NCBI RefSeq assembly: GCF_009455625.1
Contig: NZ_QPEQ01000001.1
Coordinates: 682,001-746,000, forward strand
Origin: Paraburkholderia bonniea
GTDB lineage: Bacteria > Pseudomonadota > Gammaproteobacteria > Burkholderiales > Burkholderiaceae
DNA length: 64,000 nt
Direction: 5' to 3'
In this document: positions 47,366-55,888 of the stretch, piece after piece
Position numbering within the stretch: the stretch's first letter is position 1
Layout of the letters: each line of letters opens with the position of its first letter
Translations under genes and position numbers: made by a program
The notes under the pieces: model-generated
The model's input: only the letters and a program-made list of their open reading frames with translations
Told to the model about the DNA's origin: nothing
The model's database searches: none

Positions 47366-47848
47366 ATGTCAAAACCGCCCAAGATTCCGGAGTCTGTTCT
47401 CGTCGTGATTCATACCCCCGCGCTGGAGGTGCTGATTATCGAGCGTGCCGACCGTCCGGGGTTCTGGCAGTCGGTCACCGGATCGAAAGATCATCTGGAC
47501 GAGCCGCTGGCCGAAACCGCTCAGCGTGAAGTCGCGGAAGAAACCGGCATTGTCGTGAGCAGGAATGCTTTGCTCGACTGGCAGCATCAGATCGAGTACG
47601 ACATTTATCCGGTCTGGCGGCATCGTTATGCGCCAGGGGTGACGCGTAACACCGAGCACTGGTTCAGCCTTCAGGTGCCGGATGGCACTGAGGTCACGCT
47701 CTCACCGCGAGAGCACACGGCGTTTGTCTGGCTTCCTTATAAAGCCGCCGCTGCGCGTTGTTTTTCGCGCTCTAACCAGGAGGCGATCTTGCAATTGCCA
47801 GAGCGGATGAACCTGCTTCTGAATTCACCACTACGGGATAGCGTGTGA
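47366..47848 (+). CDS. nudB: Dihydroneopterin triphosphate diphosphatase NudB
   Basis: A 160-residue Nudix enzyme of the NudB/NtpA type that removes pyrophosphate from dihydroneopterin triphosphate in folate synthesis. The family signature FWQSVTGS precedes the Nudix helix REVAEETGI (Arg54, Glu55, Glu58, Glu59), with a loop one residue longer than usual between Gly39 and Glu46. The acidic end of the motif and FVWLPYKAA fit. The start is taken at ATG 47366 (MSKPPKIPES) rather than GTG 47339. Its stop overlaps the next start by one base (TGATG), so it is coupled to clsB. Confidence 0.88.
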   Translation: MSKPPKIPESVLVVIHTPALEVLIIERADRPGFWQSVTGSKDHLDEPLAETAQREVAEETGIVVSRNALLDWQHQIEYDIYPVWRHRYAPGVTRNTEHWFSLQVPDGTEVTLSPREHTAFVWLPYKAAAARCFSRSNQEAILQLPERMNLLLNSPLRDSV

Positions 47849-49167
47849 TGGATGGCGCTGACTCGCGCGATCTGCCGCACTGGCGGCCACGTTGGCGGCA
47901 GGCGTTGCCTGGTCAGCGTTACCGGGGTGGGTACCGGTTTACGGTGGGTAACGCCGTGCGCTTGTTTCATTCTGGCGAGCCGTTTTTTACCGCGTTGCTC
48001 GCACGTATCGACGCAGCCACGACAGACGTGATGCTCGAAACCTATATTTTTGCCGACGATGGCGTAGGCCGCGCGGTGTCCGATGCGTTGCTGCGTGCGG
48101 CAGCGCGTGGCGTGCGCGTGCGAGTGATTACTGATGGGCTAGGCACAGGCCGTTTGCGCTTGTTGAATGAGTGGCCCGCAGGCGGTATCGAACATTGCAT
48201 TTACAACCCGCATTTATTTGGCCGCTTTGGTTTTTCCCGCACGCATCGCAAGCTGGCTGTGATTGACCAACGCTTCGCTTATTGCGGCGGGATCAACATC
48301 ATCAGTGACGTTGAGCAAAATGGCGTGTTGCTGCCTTTTCCGCGCTGGGATTTCGCGGTTGAACTGAGTGGCCCGTCCGTAGCGGATGTGCGTGCTGCGT
48401 TTGAACTGCAATGGTGTCGGATTCAGCCGGGCCGCTCGCCGTCATCGGTGGCGGCCGCAGCAGTGGCCACGGCTATGGCTGCCAGCGTGAGCGCTAACCC
48501 CAACGCTAACCCCAGCCCCGATCAGACCCGCGAATCCACCAGCCGGCGCGTTTGGCGGCGCATTCGCAAGCGTTCTTTTCTGGCGGCGGGTGAGCCCTGC
48601 GTGGCCTTCGTGGCGCGCGACAACCTGATTAACCGCCGCGCAATCGAAAAAGCGTATCTGGTCGCCATTGGCAAAGCGCGGGCGCAAGTGTTGCTGGCCA
48701 ATCCGTATTTCATGCCTGGCCGCAAGCTGCGGCGCGCGTTGAAGCACGCTGCCCAGCGCGGTGTGGATGTGCGTTTGGTGATTGGTAAAAAAGAATTTGC
48801 CGCGCTTGATTACGCCGTGCCGTTTTTATACCGGTCGTTGCTGCGTGCCGGGGTGAAGATCGCTGAGTACGAAAGGACGATGCTGCATGGCAAGGTAGCG
48901 GTGGTCGATTCGAACTGGTGCACGGTCGGGTCATCCAATCTCGATGCGCTGAGCCTCGTGCTGAATAACGAAGCGAATGTTTTGCTGGTGCTGCACCCTG
49001 AAATCGACGCGCTGCGTGAAGCATTGCTGGTTGCCTTCGACGAGGCGCACCAGATCAATCTGGCTACCTATGAAGCTCGCCCTGCAGGGGAGCGCTTGCT
49101 GAACTGGGCTGCCTACACGGCTTACCGGACGGTGATGCGATTGCTGACGGTCGGCGGATATGACTAG
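47848..49167 (+). CDS. clsB: Cardiolipin synthase B (phospholipase D superfamily)
   Basis: A 439-residue phosphatidyltransferase joining phospholipids to cardiolipin. Both HKD motifs are complete: HRKLAVID (His133, Lys135, Asp140) and HGKVAVVD (~344-350), each followed by the GG/GSSN pattern. Length and lack of long N-terminal transmembrane helices fit ClsB rather than ClsA. Between the two halves is a low-complexity insertion rich in Ala, Val, Ser and Asn-Pro (about residues 197-230), not expected in the fold. The ATG at 47848 is preferred to GTG 47845. It is translationally coupled to nudB. Confidence 0.9.
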   Translation: MDGADSRDLPHWRPRWRQALPGQRYRGGYRFTVGNAVRLFHSGEPFFTALLARIDAATTDVMLETYIFADDGVGRAVSDALLRAAARGVRVRVITDGLGTGRLRLLNEWPAGGIEHCIYNPHLFGRFGFSRTHRKLAVIDQRFAYCGGINIISDVEQNGVLLPFPRWDFAVELSGPSVADVRAAFELQWCRIQPGRSPSSVAAAAVATAMAASVSANPNANPSPDQTRESTSRRVWRRIRKRSFLAAGEPCVAFVARDNLINRRAIEKAYLVAIGKARAQVLLANPYFMPGRKLRRALKHAAQRGVDVRLVIGKKEFAALDYAVPFLYRSLLRAGVKIAEYERTMLHGKVAVVDSNWCTVGSSNLDALSLVLNNEANVLLVLHPEIDALREALLVAFDEAHQINLATYEARPAGERLLNWAAYTAYRTVMRLLTVGGYD

Positions 49168-49279
49168 CGCGTCTGGCGTGCCAACGGATTCAAGCGAAAA
49201 TGGCTCGCCTGCCCGTTGTTAAAACCTCGTTTTGCAGCGGACATAGGCGATAAAAGCCCATGTCCTGATTCGCAACTGG

Positions 49280-49297
49280 TTAGAAACCGGTTTCTAA
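49280..49297. promoter_or_regulatory. 18-bp perfect palindrome upstream of the TetR gene
   Basis: TTAGAAACCGGTTTCTAA is a perfect inverted repeat 86 bp before the TetR start. It contains GAAAC-N2-GTTTC, compatible with the published PsrA fatty-acid regulator consensus, and lies upstream of a beta-oxidation operon. Confidence 0.55.
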
Positions 49298-49335
49298 TAA
49301 AGTCCTTGTTTCACCGGGCACGCCCCACAATAATA

Positions 49336-49347
49336 GAACGCTCGTTC
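49336..49347. promoter_or_regulatory. Second inverted repeat near the TetR start
   Basis: GAACG-CT-CGTTC, a 5-bp inverted repeat with 2-bp spacer, 35 bp before the TetR start. The position fits an autoregulatory operator over the promoter. Confidence 0.45.
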
Positions 49348-49382
49348 GATTTTCTCCGGCCACCAGGAGTGCCACCCCCGCT

Positions 49383-49982
49383 ATGCGAAAAGGCGAACAG
49401 ACACGCGTCGCAATTCTCGATGCCGCCCTTGAACTGGCAAGCCGCGAAGGACTGGAAGGTCTGACGATTGGCGTGTTGGCCGAGCGCATGCAGATGAGCA
49501 AGAGCGGCGTTTTTGCACATTTTGGCTCGCGTGAAGATCTCCAGGTCGAGGTGGTGCGCGAGTATCACCGTCGTTTCGAAGAAGAAGTGTTTTTCCCCAG
49601 CCTGGGTGAGGCGCGCGGTTTGCCGCGCTTGCGTGCGATGATCTCGCGCTGGATTGAAAAGCGCATTCACGAAGTCACCACAGGTTGCATCTACATTAGT
49701 GGCGCAGTTGAATACGACGACCGCGCTGATAACCCGGTGCGCGAACAACTGGTATCGAGCGTCAATATCTGGCGCGCGGCGTTGCTGCGAGCCATTGCGC
49801 AAGCGGTGGCAGAAGGGCATCTACGGGCGGACACGGAGCCGCAACTGATGTTGTTCGAACTGTATAGCCTCACGCTTGGCCTGCATCACGATGCGCGTTT
49901 TCTGCATCTGCCAGAGGCGGCGCAACTGACTTGGGCCGCGCTGGAAAAACTGATTGTTTCGTACCAGAGTAAAGATCGTTAA
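49383..49982 (+). CDS. TetR-family transcriptional regulator of the fatty-acid locus
   Basis: A 199-residue TetR regulator: N-terminal helix-turn-helix (ILDAALELASREGLEGLTIG, then MSKSGVFAHFGSREDLQ) and a helical ligand domain. The start ATG follows GGAGTGCCACCCCCGCT. It is upstream of, and in the same direction as, acyl-CoA dehydrogenase, FadB-like and thiolase genes, so the ligand is probably an acyl-CoA and the targets the beta-oxidation genes. Two inverted repeats upstream (49280, 49336) are candidate operators for autoregulation. It is not an obvious PsrA by sequence. Confidence 0.9.
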   Translation: MRKGEQTRVAILDAALELASREGLEGLTIGVLAERMQMSKSGVFAHFGSREDLQVEVVREYHRRFEEEVFFPSLGEARGLPRLRAMISRWIEKRIHEVTTGCIYISGAVEYDDRADNPVREQLVSSVNIWRAALLRAIAQAVAEGHLRADTEPQLMLFELYSLTLGLHHDARFLHLPEAAQLTWAALEKLIVSYQSKDR

Positions 49983-50045
49983 GCCGGGATCGTTAAGTCC
50001 GGGCCATTAAGTCCGGCTGATCGACTTGATCGACTTGATCGAATT
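49974..50045 (+). repeat. Two short tandem-repeat families before the acyl-CoA dehydrogenase
   Basis: TTAAG(T)CCGG occurs three times at about 14-bp spacing (49979, 49993, 50007; the first contains the TetR stop). GATCGACTT/GATCGACTT/GATCGAATT follow as three 9-bp units at 50019-50045. Both blocks lie in the 123-bp gap before the next gene. Confidence 0.7.
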
Positions 50046-50105
50046 CACCAGGCGTCGCGGTCAGCCAAGCCCGCTCGCGCTTTATCAACACCTTGGGAGA
50101 TAGTG

Positions 50106-51893
50106 ATGGGACAGTACGCCGCGCCACTGCGCGACATGCAATTCGTATTGCACGAGCTGCTTAATGTCGAAGCCGAAATCAGCCAGATGCCACCGCATGC
50201 TGATCTCGATGCCGACACGATCAACCAGGTGCTCGAAGAAGCGGGCAAGTTCTGCTCCGAAGTGTTGTTCCCGCTCAATCAGAGCGGCGACCGCGAAGGC
50301 TGCACGTATGTTGGCGATGGCGTAGTGAAGACGCCCGCTGGTTTCAAGGAGGCTTACCAGCAATACGTCGAAGCGGGCTGGCCCGCACTGGGCTGCGACC
50401 CGGAATATGGCGGCCAGGGCTTGCCGGTCTTCGTCAACAACGCGCTGTACGAGATGATGAACTCGGCCAATCAGGCGTGGACGATGTATCCGGGCCTGTC
50501 ACATGGCGCATACGAATGCCTGCATGCGCACGGCACGCCCGAGCAGCAAAAAACTTATCTGCCGAAGCTGGTCGCAGGCGTCTGGACCGGCACGATGTGT
50601 TTGACCGAGCCGCATTGCGGCACCGACCTCGGTATTTTGCGTAGCAAGGCTGAGCCTAATAGCGATGGCTCATACGCAATCAGCGGCACCAAAATCTTCA
50701 TCTCCAGCGGCGAGCATGATCTCGCGGAAAACATCCTCCACCTAGTGCTGGCCCGTTTGCCTGATGCGCCGAAAGGTACCAAAGGCATCTCGCTGTTTCT
50801 CGTGCCGAAGTTTGTTCCGGATGCGGCAGGCAATCCCGGCGAGCGCAATGGCGTGAAATGCGGCTCCATCGAACACAAGATGGGCATTCACGGCAACGCT
50901 ACCTGCGTGATTAATCTCGATGGTGCCAAGGGCTGGCTGGTCGGTGAGCCGAATAAGGGTTTGAACGCGATGTTCGTGATGATGAATGCGGCGCGTCTTG
51001 GCGTTGGCATGCAAAGTCTTGGCTTGACTGAAGTCGCTTATCAAAACTCGCTGGTGTACGCCAAAGAGCGTTTGCAGATGCGTTCACTGACTGGCCCGAA
51101 AGCCCCTGAAAAAGCGGCCGACCCGATCATCGTTCACCCCGATGTGCGGCGCATGCTGCTGACGCAAAAAGCCTATGCCGAAGGTGCCCGGGCCTTTTCC
51201 TACTGGTCAGCGCTGCATATCGACAAAGAGCTGTCACACGCGGACGAAGCCGTGCGCAAAGAAGCCGCTGATCTGGTGGCGCTGCTCACGCCAATTCTCA
51301 AGGCGTTTTTGTCAGACAACGCGTTCGAGGGCACGAATCACGCGATGCAGATCTACGGCGGCCACGGCTTTATCGCTGAATGGGGCATGGAGCAATATGT
51401 GCGCGATGCCCGCATCAACATGATTTACGAAGGCACCAACTCAATTCAAGCGCTTGATCTGCTGGGCCGCAAGGTGCTGGGCGATATGGGCGCGAAGCTC
51501 AAGAAATTCGGCAAGCTGGTGACCGATTTTGTCGAAGCAGAAGGCGTGAAGCCGGAGATGCAGGAGTTCATCAACCCGCTCGGCGATATCGGCGACAAGG
51601 TGCAAAAGCTGACGATGGAGCTCGGCATGAAGGCGATGCAGAATCCCGACGAAGTCGGCGCCGCGGCTGTGCCGTATCTGCGCACGGTGGGGCATCTGGT
51701 GTTTTCGTACTTCTGGGCCCGCATGGCGCGTATCGCACTCGACAAGCAAGCGTCAGGCGATCCGTTTTACCAGGCCAAGCTGGCGACGGCCCGTTTCTAT
51801 TTCGCCAAGCTGCTGCCTGAAACCGCGATGACCATCCGTCAGGCTCGGGCAGGATCGAAGACGATGATGGATGTCGAAGAAGCTCTGTTTTAA
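50106..51893 (+). CDS. Acyl-CoA dehydrogenase (FadE-type, 595 residues)
   Basis: A flavoenzyme making the first alpha-beta oxidation of fatty acyl-CoAs. It belongs to the ~600-residue group with N-terminal extension (MGQYAAPLRDMQFVLHELL) and a C-terminal extra domain. FAD/substrate contacts CLTEPHCGTDLG and IYGGHGFIAEWGMEQ are present, and the catalytic glutamate lies in MIYEGTNSIQ. ATG 50106 is preferred to GTG 50103; TTGGGAGATA gives the ribosome-binding site. It is the first structural gene of the beta-oxidation locus, followed by a hairpin and the FadB-like gene. Chain-length preference is unknown. Confidence 0.93.
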   Translation: MGQYAAPLRDMQFVLHELLNVEAEISQMPPHADLDADTINQVLEEAGKFCSEVLFPLNQSGDREGCTYVGDGVVKTPAGFKEAYQQYVEAGWPALGCDPEYGGQGLPVFVNNALYEMMNSANQAWTMYPGLSHGAYECLHAHGTPEQQKTYLPKLVAGVWTGTMCLTEPHCGTDLGILRSKAEPNSDGSYAISGTKIFISSGEHDLAENILHLVLARLPDAPKGTKGISLFLVPKFVPDAAGNPGERNGVKCGSIEHKMGIHGNATCVINLDGAKGWLVGEPNKGLNAMFVMMNAARLGVGMQSLGLTEVAYQNSLVYAKERLQMRSLTGPKAPEKAADPIIVHPDVRRMLLTQKAYAEGARAFSYWSALHIDKELSHADEAVRKEAADLVALLTPILKAFLSDNAFEGTNHAMQIYGGHGFIAEWGMEQYVRDARINMIYEGTNSIQALDLLGRKVLGDMGAKLKKFGKLVTDFVEAEGVKPEMQEFINPLGDIGDKVQKLTMELGMKAMQNPDEVGAAAVPYLRTVGHLVFSYFWARMARIALDKQASGDPFYQAKLATARFYFAKLLPETAMTIRQARAGSKTMMDVEEALF

Positions 51894-51906
51894 ATTTCCG
51901 GCTGTT

Positions 51907-51942
51907 GCTGTGCAACGCATGTGCAAGCACGCGTTGCACAGC
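51907..51942 (+). other. Long hairpin between acyl-CoA dehydrogenase and fadB-like genes
   Basis: Perfect 12-bp stem GCTGTGCAACGC / GCGTTGCACAGC with a 12-nt loop that itself contains GTGC-AA-GCAC. No T run follows, so it is more likely an mRNA-stability or processing element within the operon than a terminator. Confidence 0.6.
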
Positions 51943-52054
51943 GCACCCGGAACGTATCGCGCCCTACCTGGATCACCTGATCGTTTAGTCATCTGAGCGG
52001 CCAGCGCATGATTCGCCAGACCTGAGACACCGCATAACTCCCCGGAGGAACGAC

Positions 52055-54490
52055 GTGAGCAACCTGATTATTCGCAAGGTAGCCGTGCTCGGCGCCGGCG
52101 TAATGGGCGCGCAGATCGCTGCGCACCTGATTAACGCCAAAGTGCCAGTGCTGCTGTTCGACCTGCCCGCCAAGGAAGGCCTGAAAAACGCGATTGCCCT
52201 GAAAGCTATCGACAATCTGAAGAAGCTCTCGCCCGCGCCGTTTGGTATCAAGGACGACGCTCAATATATCCAGCCCGCCAATTACGACGACGACATCGAC
52301 AAGCTCGCGCAATGCGATCTCGTGATCGAAGCGATTGCTGAGCGTATGGACTGGAAGCACGATCTGTACAAAAAAGTGTCGGCGCATATCGCACCCCATG
52401 CGATCTTTGCCAGCAACACTTCAGGGCTGTCGATCACTGAGCTGTCGCAAGGTTTCTCTGATGAACTCAAGGCACGCTTTTGTGGCGTGCACTTTTTTAA
52501 TCCGCCGCGTTACATGCATCTGGTCGAACTGATTCCGACTGCGCATACGCGCCCGGAAATTCTTGACCAGCTCGAATCGTTCCTCACCAGCGTGGTGGGC
52601 AAAGGGGTGGTGCGGGCCAAAGACACGCCGAATTTCATCGCCAACCGCGTCGGGATTTTCTCGATCCTCGCGGTGATGACCGAAGCCGCCAAGTTCGGCC
52701 TGCGTTTTGATGAGGTGGATGATCTGACTGGCAGCCGCCTGGGCCGCGCGAAGTCAGCAACCTTCCGGACTGCTGACGTGGTTGGGCTGGACACCATGGC
52801 GCACGTCATCAAGACGATGCAGGACAACCTCGCTGACGATCCGTTCTTCCCCGTCTACCAGACCCCGGCGGTGCTCGCTGAGTTGGTGAAAAAAGGCGCG
52901 CTCGGACAAAAAACCGGTGGCGGTTTTTATAAAAAAGAAGGCAAGACGATCAAGGTGCTCGATCCGAAAACGGGCGAGTACGTCGAAGGCGGTGCAAAAG
53001 CTGACGAACTGGTGGGCCGTATTCTGAAGCGTCCGCCTGCGGAACGTCTGAAGCTGCTGCGTGAATCGGAACATCCTCAGGCGCAGTTCCTGTGGTCGAT
53101 TTTCCGTGACGTGTTCCATTACATCGGCGTGCATCTCGAATCCATCGCGGATAACGCGCGTGACGTCGATCTGGCGATCCGCTGGGGTTTTGGCTGGAGC
53201 GAAGGTCCGTTCGAAGGCTGGCAGAGCGCTGGCTGGAAGCAGGTCGCGCAGTGGGTGCAGGAAGATATCGCGGCGGGTAAATCGCTTTCAGCCGCACCGT
53301 TGCCTGGCTGGGTGTTCGAAGGGCCGGTCGCAGATGGCGGTGGTGTGCACAGCAATGCCGGTTCGTGGTCGCCCGCGTCGCAATCGTTTGTGCCGCGCTC
53401 GTCGCTGGCGGTGTACGACAAGCAGGTGTTCCGCGCGCCGCTGGTGGGCGAGACCGGCGCTGAGCCGAAAAGCTGGGGCAAGACGCTGTTCGAAACTGAA
53501 GCCGTGCGCGCATGGGTCGACGATCGCGCGGGTGAGAACGATGTGCTGATCGTGTCGTTCAAAAGCAAGATGAACACGATTGGACCGAGCGTGATTGATG
53601 GCCTCGTGCAGGCGATCGAACTCGCGGAGAAAGAATACAAAGGCGTGGTGATCTGGCAGCCGACGTCGCTGAAACTCGGCACGCCAGGCGGGCCGTTCTC
53701 GGCTGGCGCGAACCTCGAAGAAGCGATGCCTGCGTTCATGATGGGCGGTGCCAAGGGCATCGAGCCATTTGTGCAGAAGTTCCAGGACGGGATGATGCGC
53801 GTCAAGTACGCGAGTGTGCCGGTGGTTGCAGCGGTGTCCGGCATCGCGCTGGGCGGCGGCTGTGAGCTGGTGCTGCACAGTGCCAAACGTGTCGCGCACA
53901 TCGAAAGCTATATCGGCCTGGTTGAGGTCGGCGTGGGCCTTGTGCCTGCCGGTGGCGGCTTGAAAGAAGCGGCATTGCGCGCGGCTGATGCAGCTAGCGC
54001 AGTGGGCGCGACTAGCGATCTCCTCAAGTTCGTGCAGAAATCGTTCGAAAACGCGGCGATGGCGAAGGTCTCGGCCTCTGCGCTTGAGGCTCGCACGATG
54101 GGCTATCTGAAGCCTTCCGACACGATCGTGTTCAACGTGTTCGAGCTGCTCGACACCGCGAAGAAAGAAGCGCGCGCGCTGGCCGCAGCTGGCTATCGTC
54201 CGCCGCTGCGGGTGACCCAGGTGCCGGTTGCCGGGCGTTCTGCGATTTCGACCATCAAGGCTTCGCTGGTCAACATGCGCGATGGCCGGTTTATTAGCGA
54301 TCACGATTATCTGATTGCCAGCCGGATCGCGGAGGCCGTCTGCGGTGGTGACGTCGAAGCGGGCAGCTTGGTGGACGAAGAATGGTTGCTGACGCTGGAG
54401 CGCCGCGCGTTTGTCGATTTGCTTGGCACACAAAAAACGCAGGAACGGATCATGGGCATGTTGCAGACCGGCAAGCCGGTCCGGAACTAA
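52055..54490 (+). CDS. 3-hydroxyacyl-CoA dehydrogenase / enoyl-CoA hydratase fusion (FadN-like order)
   Basis: An 811-residue beta-oxidation protein. The dehydrogenase half comes first: NAD-binding VLGAGVMGAQIAAHL at residues ~10-24, FFNPPRYMHLVELIP, and ANRVGIF. The crotonase/enoyl-CoA hydratase half is at the C-terminus (FSAGANLEEA, VSGIALGGGCELVL, EVGVGLVPAGGG). This order is reversed from E. coli FadB and matches Bacillus FadN and many betaproteobacterial homologues. It starts with GTG at 52055, with GGAGGA five bases upstream. The thiolase gene follows by 107 bp, giving a complete cycle together with the acyl-CoA dehydrogenase. Confidence 0.93.
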   Translation: MSNLIIRKVAVLGAGVMGAQIAAHLINAKVPVLLFDLPAKEGLKNAIALKAIDNLKKLSPAPFGIKDDAQYIQPANYDDDIDKLAQCDLVIEAIAERMDWKHDLYKKVSAHIAPHAIFASNTSGLSITELSQGFSDELKARFCGVHFFNPPRYMHLVELIPTAHTRPEILDQLESFLTSVVGKGVVRAKDTPNFIANRVGIFSILAVMTEAAKFGLRFDEVDDLTGSRLGRAKSATFRTADVVGLDTMAHVIKTMQDNLADDPFFPVYQTPAVLAELVKKGALGQKTGGGFYKKEGKTIKVLDPKTGEYVEGGAKADELVGRILKRPPAERLKLLRESEHPQAQFLWSIFRDVFHYIGVHLESIADNARDVDLAIRWGFGWSEGPFEGWQSAGWKQVAQWVQEDIAAGKSLSAAPLPGWVFEGPVADGGGVHSNAGSWSPASQSFVPRSSLAVYDKQVFRAPLVGETGAEPKSWGKTLFETEAVRAWVDDRAGENDVLIVSFKSKMNTIGPSVIDGLVQAIELAEKEYKGVVIWQPTSLKLGTPGGPFSAGANLEEAMPAFMMGGAKGIEPFVQKFQDGMMRVKYASVPVVAAVSGIALGGGCELVLHSAKRVAHIESYIGLVEVGVGLVPAGGGLKEAALRAADAASAVGATSDLLKFVQKSFENAAMAKVSASALEARTMGYLKPSDTIVFNVFELLDTAKKEARALAAAGYRPPLRVTQVPVAGRSAISTIKASLVNMRDGRFISDHDYLIASRIAEAVCGGDVEAGSLVDEEWLLTLERRAFVDLLGTQKTQERIMGMLQTGKPVRN

Positions 54491-54523
54491 CCCCCGTTGC
54501 GCGGGCAGTCTGGAATAGATCGC

Positions 54524-54574
54524 ATGGGACCGGAGTCAAACGCTAACGCGCTCACCCCGGTTGAATCGCAATGA
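54524..54574 (+). CDS. Possible 16-codon leader peptide before the thiolase
   Basis: ATG GGA CCG ... TGA encodes a 16-residue peptide (MGPESNANALTPVESQ). Its stop overlaps an ATG at 54571 (ATGA) that is in frame with the thiolase. The block CATGGGAC(C/T)GGAGT around its start is duplicated 56 bp downstream, where it supplies the thiolase ribosome-binding site. It may be a chance by-product of this duplication. Confidence 0.25.
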   Translation: MGPESNANALTPVESQ

Positions 54575-54597
54575 ATCACATGGGACTGGAGTTCCAA

Positions 54598-55797
54598 ATG
54601 ACGAAGCAATTGCAGGACGCATATATCGTTGCCGCTAGTCGCACGCCGATTGGCAAGGCACCGCGCGGCATGTTCAAAAACACCCGTCCGGATGAGTTGC
54701 TGGTGCATGCCATCCGCTCGGCGGTGGCCCAGGTGCCTGGGCTGGATACCAAACTGATCGAAGACGCGATCATCGGCTGTGCCATTCCTGAAGGTGAGCA
54801 AGGTCTGAATGTCGCGCGCATTGGCGCGCTGCTGGCGGGCTTGCCGAATACGGTTGGCGGGGTCACGGTGAATCGTTTTTGCGCCTCGGGTGTGACGGCG
54901 CTGGCGATGGCGGCAGACCGCATTCGCGTGGGCGAATCCGATGTGATGATCGCGGGCGGCTGCGAGTCGATGAGCATGGTGCCGATGATGGGTAACAAGC
55001 CGTCGCTGTCGCCCCATATCTTCGATCACGATGAAAACATCGGCATCGCTTATGGCATGGGCCTGACTGCCGAGAAAGTCGCTGAGCGCTGGAAGATCAG
55101 CCGCGAAGCGCAAGACCAGTTTTCGGTTGAGTCGCACCGCAAGGCGATTGCGGCGCAGCAGGCGGGTGAGTTTAACGACGAAATTGCCGCGTTCACTGTC
55201 ACCGAACGTTTTCCCGATCTGGCTACCGGTGAGGTGCGGGTGAAGTCGCGCGAGCTGAGCCTCGACGAAGGTCCGCGCCAGGACACTACGATGGAAGGTC
55301 TGGCCAAACTGCGGGCGGTGTTTGCGAACAAGGGTTCGGTGACGGCGGGCAATAGCTCGCAAATGTCCGATGGCGCAGGCGCGCTGATCGTCGTGTCAGA
55401 AAAAATCCTCAAGCAGTTCAACCTGACGCCGCTGGGGCGTTTCGTGAGCTTTGCGGTGCGCGGTGTGCCGCCAGAAATCATGGGCATCGGGCCGAAAGAA
55501 GCGATTCCGGCTGCGCTCAAGGCGGCGGGCCTGAAGCAGGATGACATCGACTGGATCGAACTGAATGAAGCGTTTGCTGCGCAGTCGCTGGCGGTGATTC
55601 AGGATCTTGGGCTGGACCCATCGAAGATCAATCCGCTGGGCGGCGCGATCGCGCTGGGGCATCCGCTGGGCGCTACCGGGGCGATTCGTGCCGCGACGGT
55701 GCTTCACGGCCTGCGCCGGCGCAACCTGAAGTACGGCATGGTGACGATGTGCGTCGGCACCGGAATGGGGGCAGCAGGCATCATCGAACGCCTGTAA
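54598..55797 (+). CDS. Acetyl-CoA C-acyltransferase (thiolase, FadA-like)
   Basis: A 399-residue thiolase that cleaves 3-ketoacyl-CoA to acetyl-CoA. Catalytic features are Cys95 in NRFCASGVTAL, NEAFAAQ, the histidine in GHPLGATGA, and the second cysteine in CVGTGMGAAGI. The start is taken at ATG 54598 (MTKQLQDAYIV), with GGAG seven bases upstream; in-frame ATGs at 54571 and 54580 would add up to nine residues. A terminator follows, marking the end of the TetR/acyl-CoA dehydrogenase/FadB/thiolase unit. Confidence 0.94.
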   Translation: MTKQLQDAYIVAASRTPIGKAPRGMFKNTRPDELLVHAIRSAVAQVPGLDTKLIEDAIIGCAIPEGEQGLNVARIGALLAGLPNTVGGVTVNRFCASGVTALAMAADRIRVGESDVMIAGGCESMSMVPMMGNKPSLSPHIFDHDENIGIAYGMGLTAEKVAERWKISREAQDQFSVESHRKAIAAQQAGEFNDEIAAFTVTERFPDLATGEVRVKSRELSLDEGPRQDTTMEGLAKLRAVFANKGSVTAGNSSQMSDGAGALIVVSEKILKQFNLTPLGRFVSFAVRGVPPEIMGIGPKEAIPAALKAAGLKQDDIDWIELNEAFAAQSLAVIQDLGLDPSKINPLGGAIALGHPLGATGAIRAATVLHGLRRRNLKYGMVTMCVGTGMGAAGIIERL

Positions 55798-55835
55798 CCA
55801 CCGAGCCAGCTAACAGGTTCGGTTCAGGATCGTTG

Positions 55836-55870
55836 AACGGCTCGCAGCAGTAGCTCTGCGAGCCGTTTTT
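55836..55870 (+). terminator. Terminator after the thiolase gene
   Basis: Perfect 12-bp stem AACGGCTCGCAG / CTGCGAGCCGTT with an 8-nt loop and a TTTTT run (last two T of the stem plus three more). It sits 39 bp past the thiolase stop. Confidence 0.88.
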
Positions 55871-55888
55871 CATTGGAGGGGTGAGGAG

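Noticed and set aside
53119-54433. Minus-strand frames of 260 and 381 codons
   Set aside because: Antisense shadows of the FadB-like gene.
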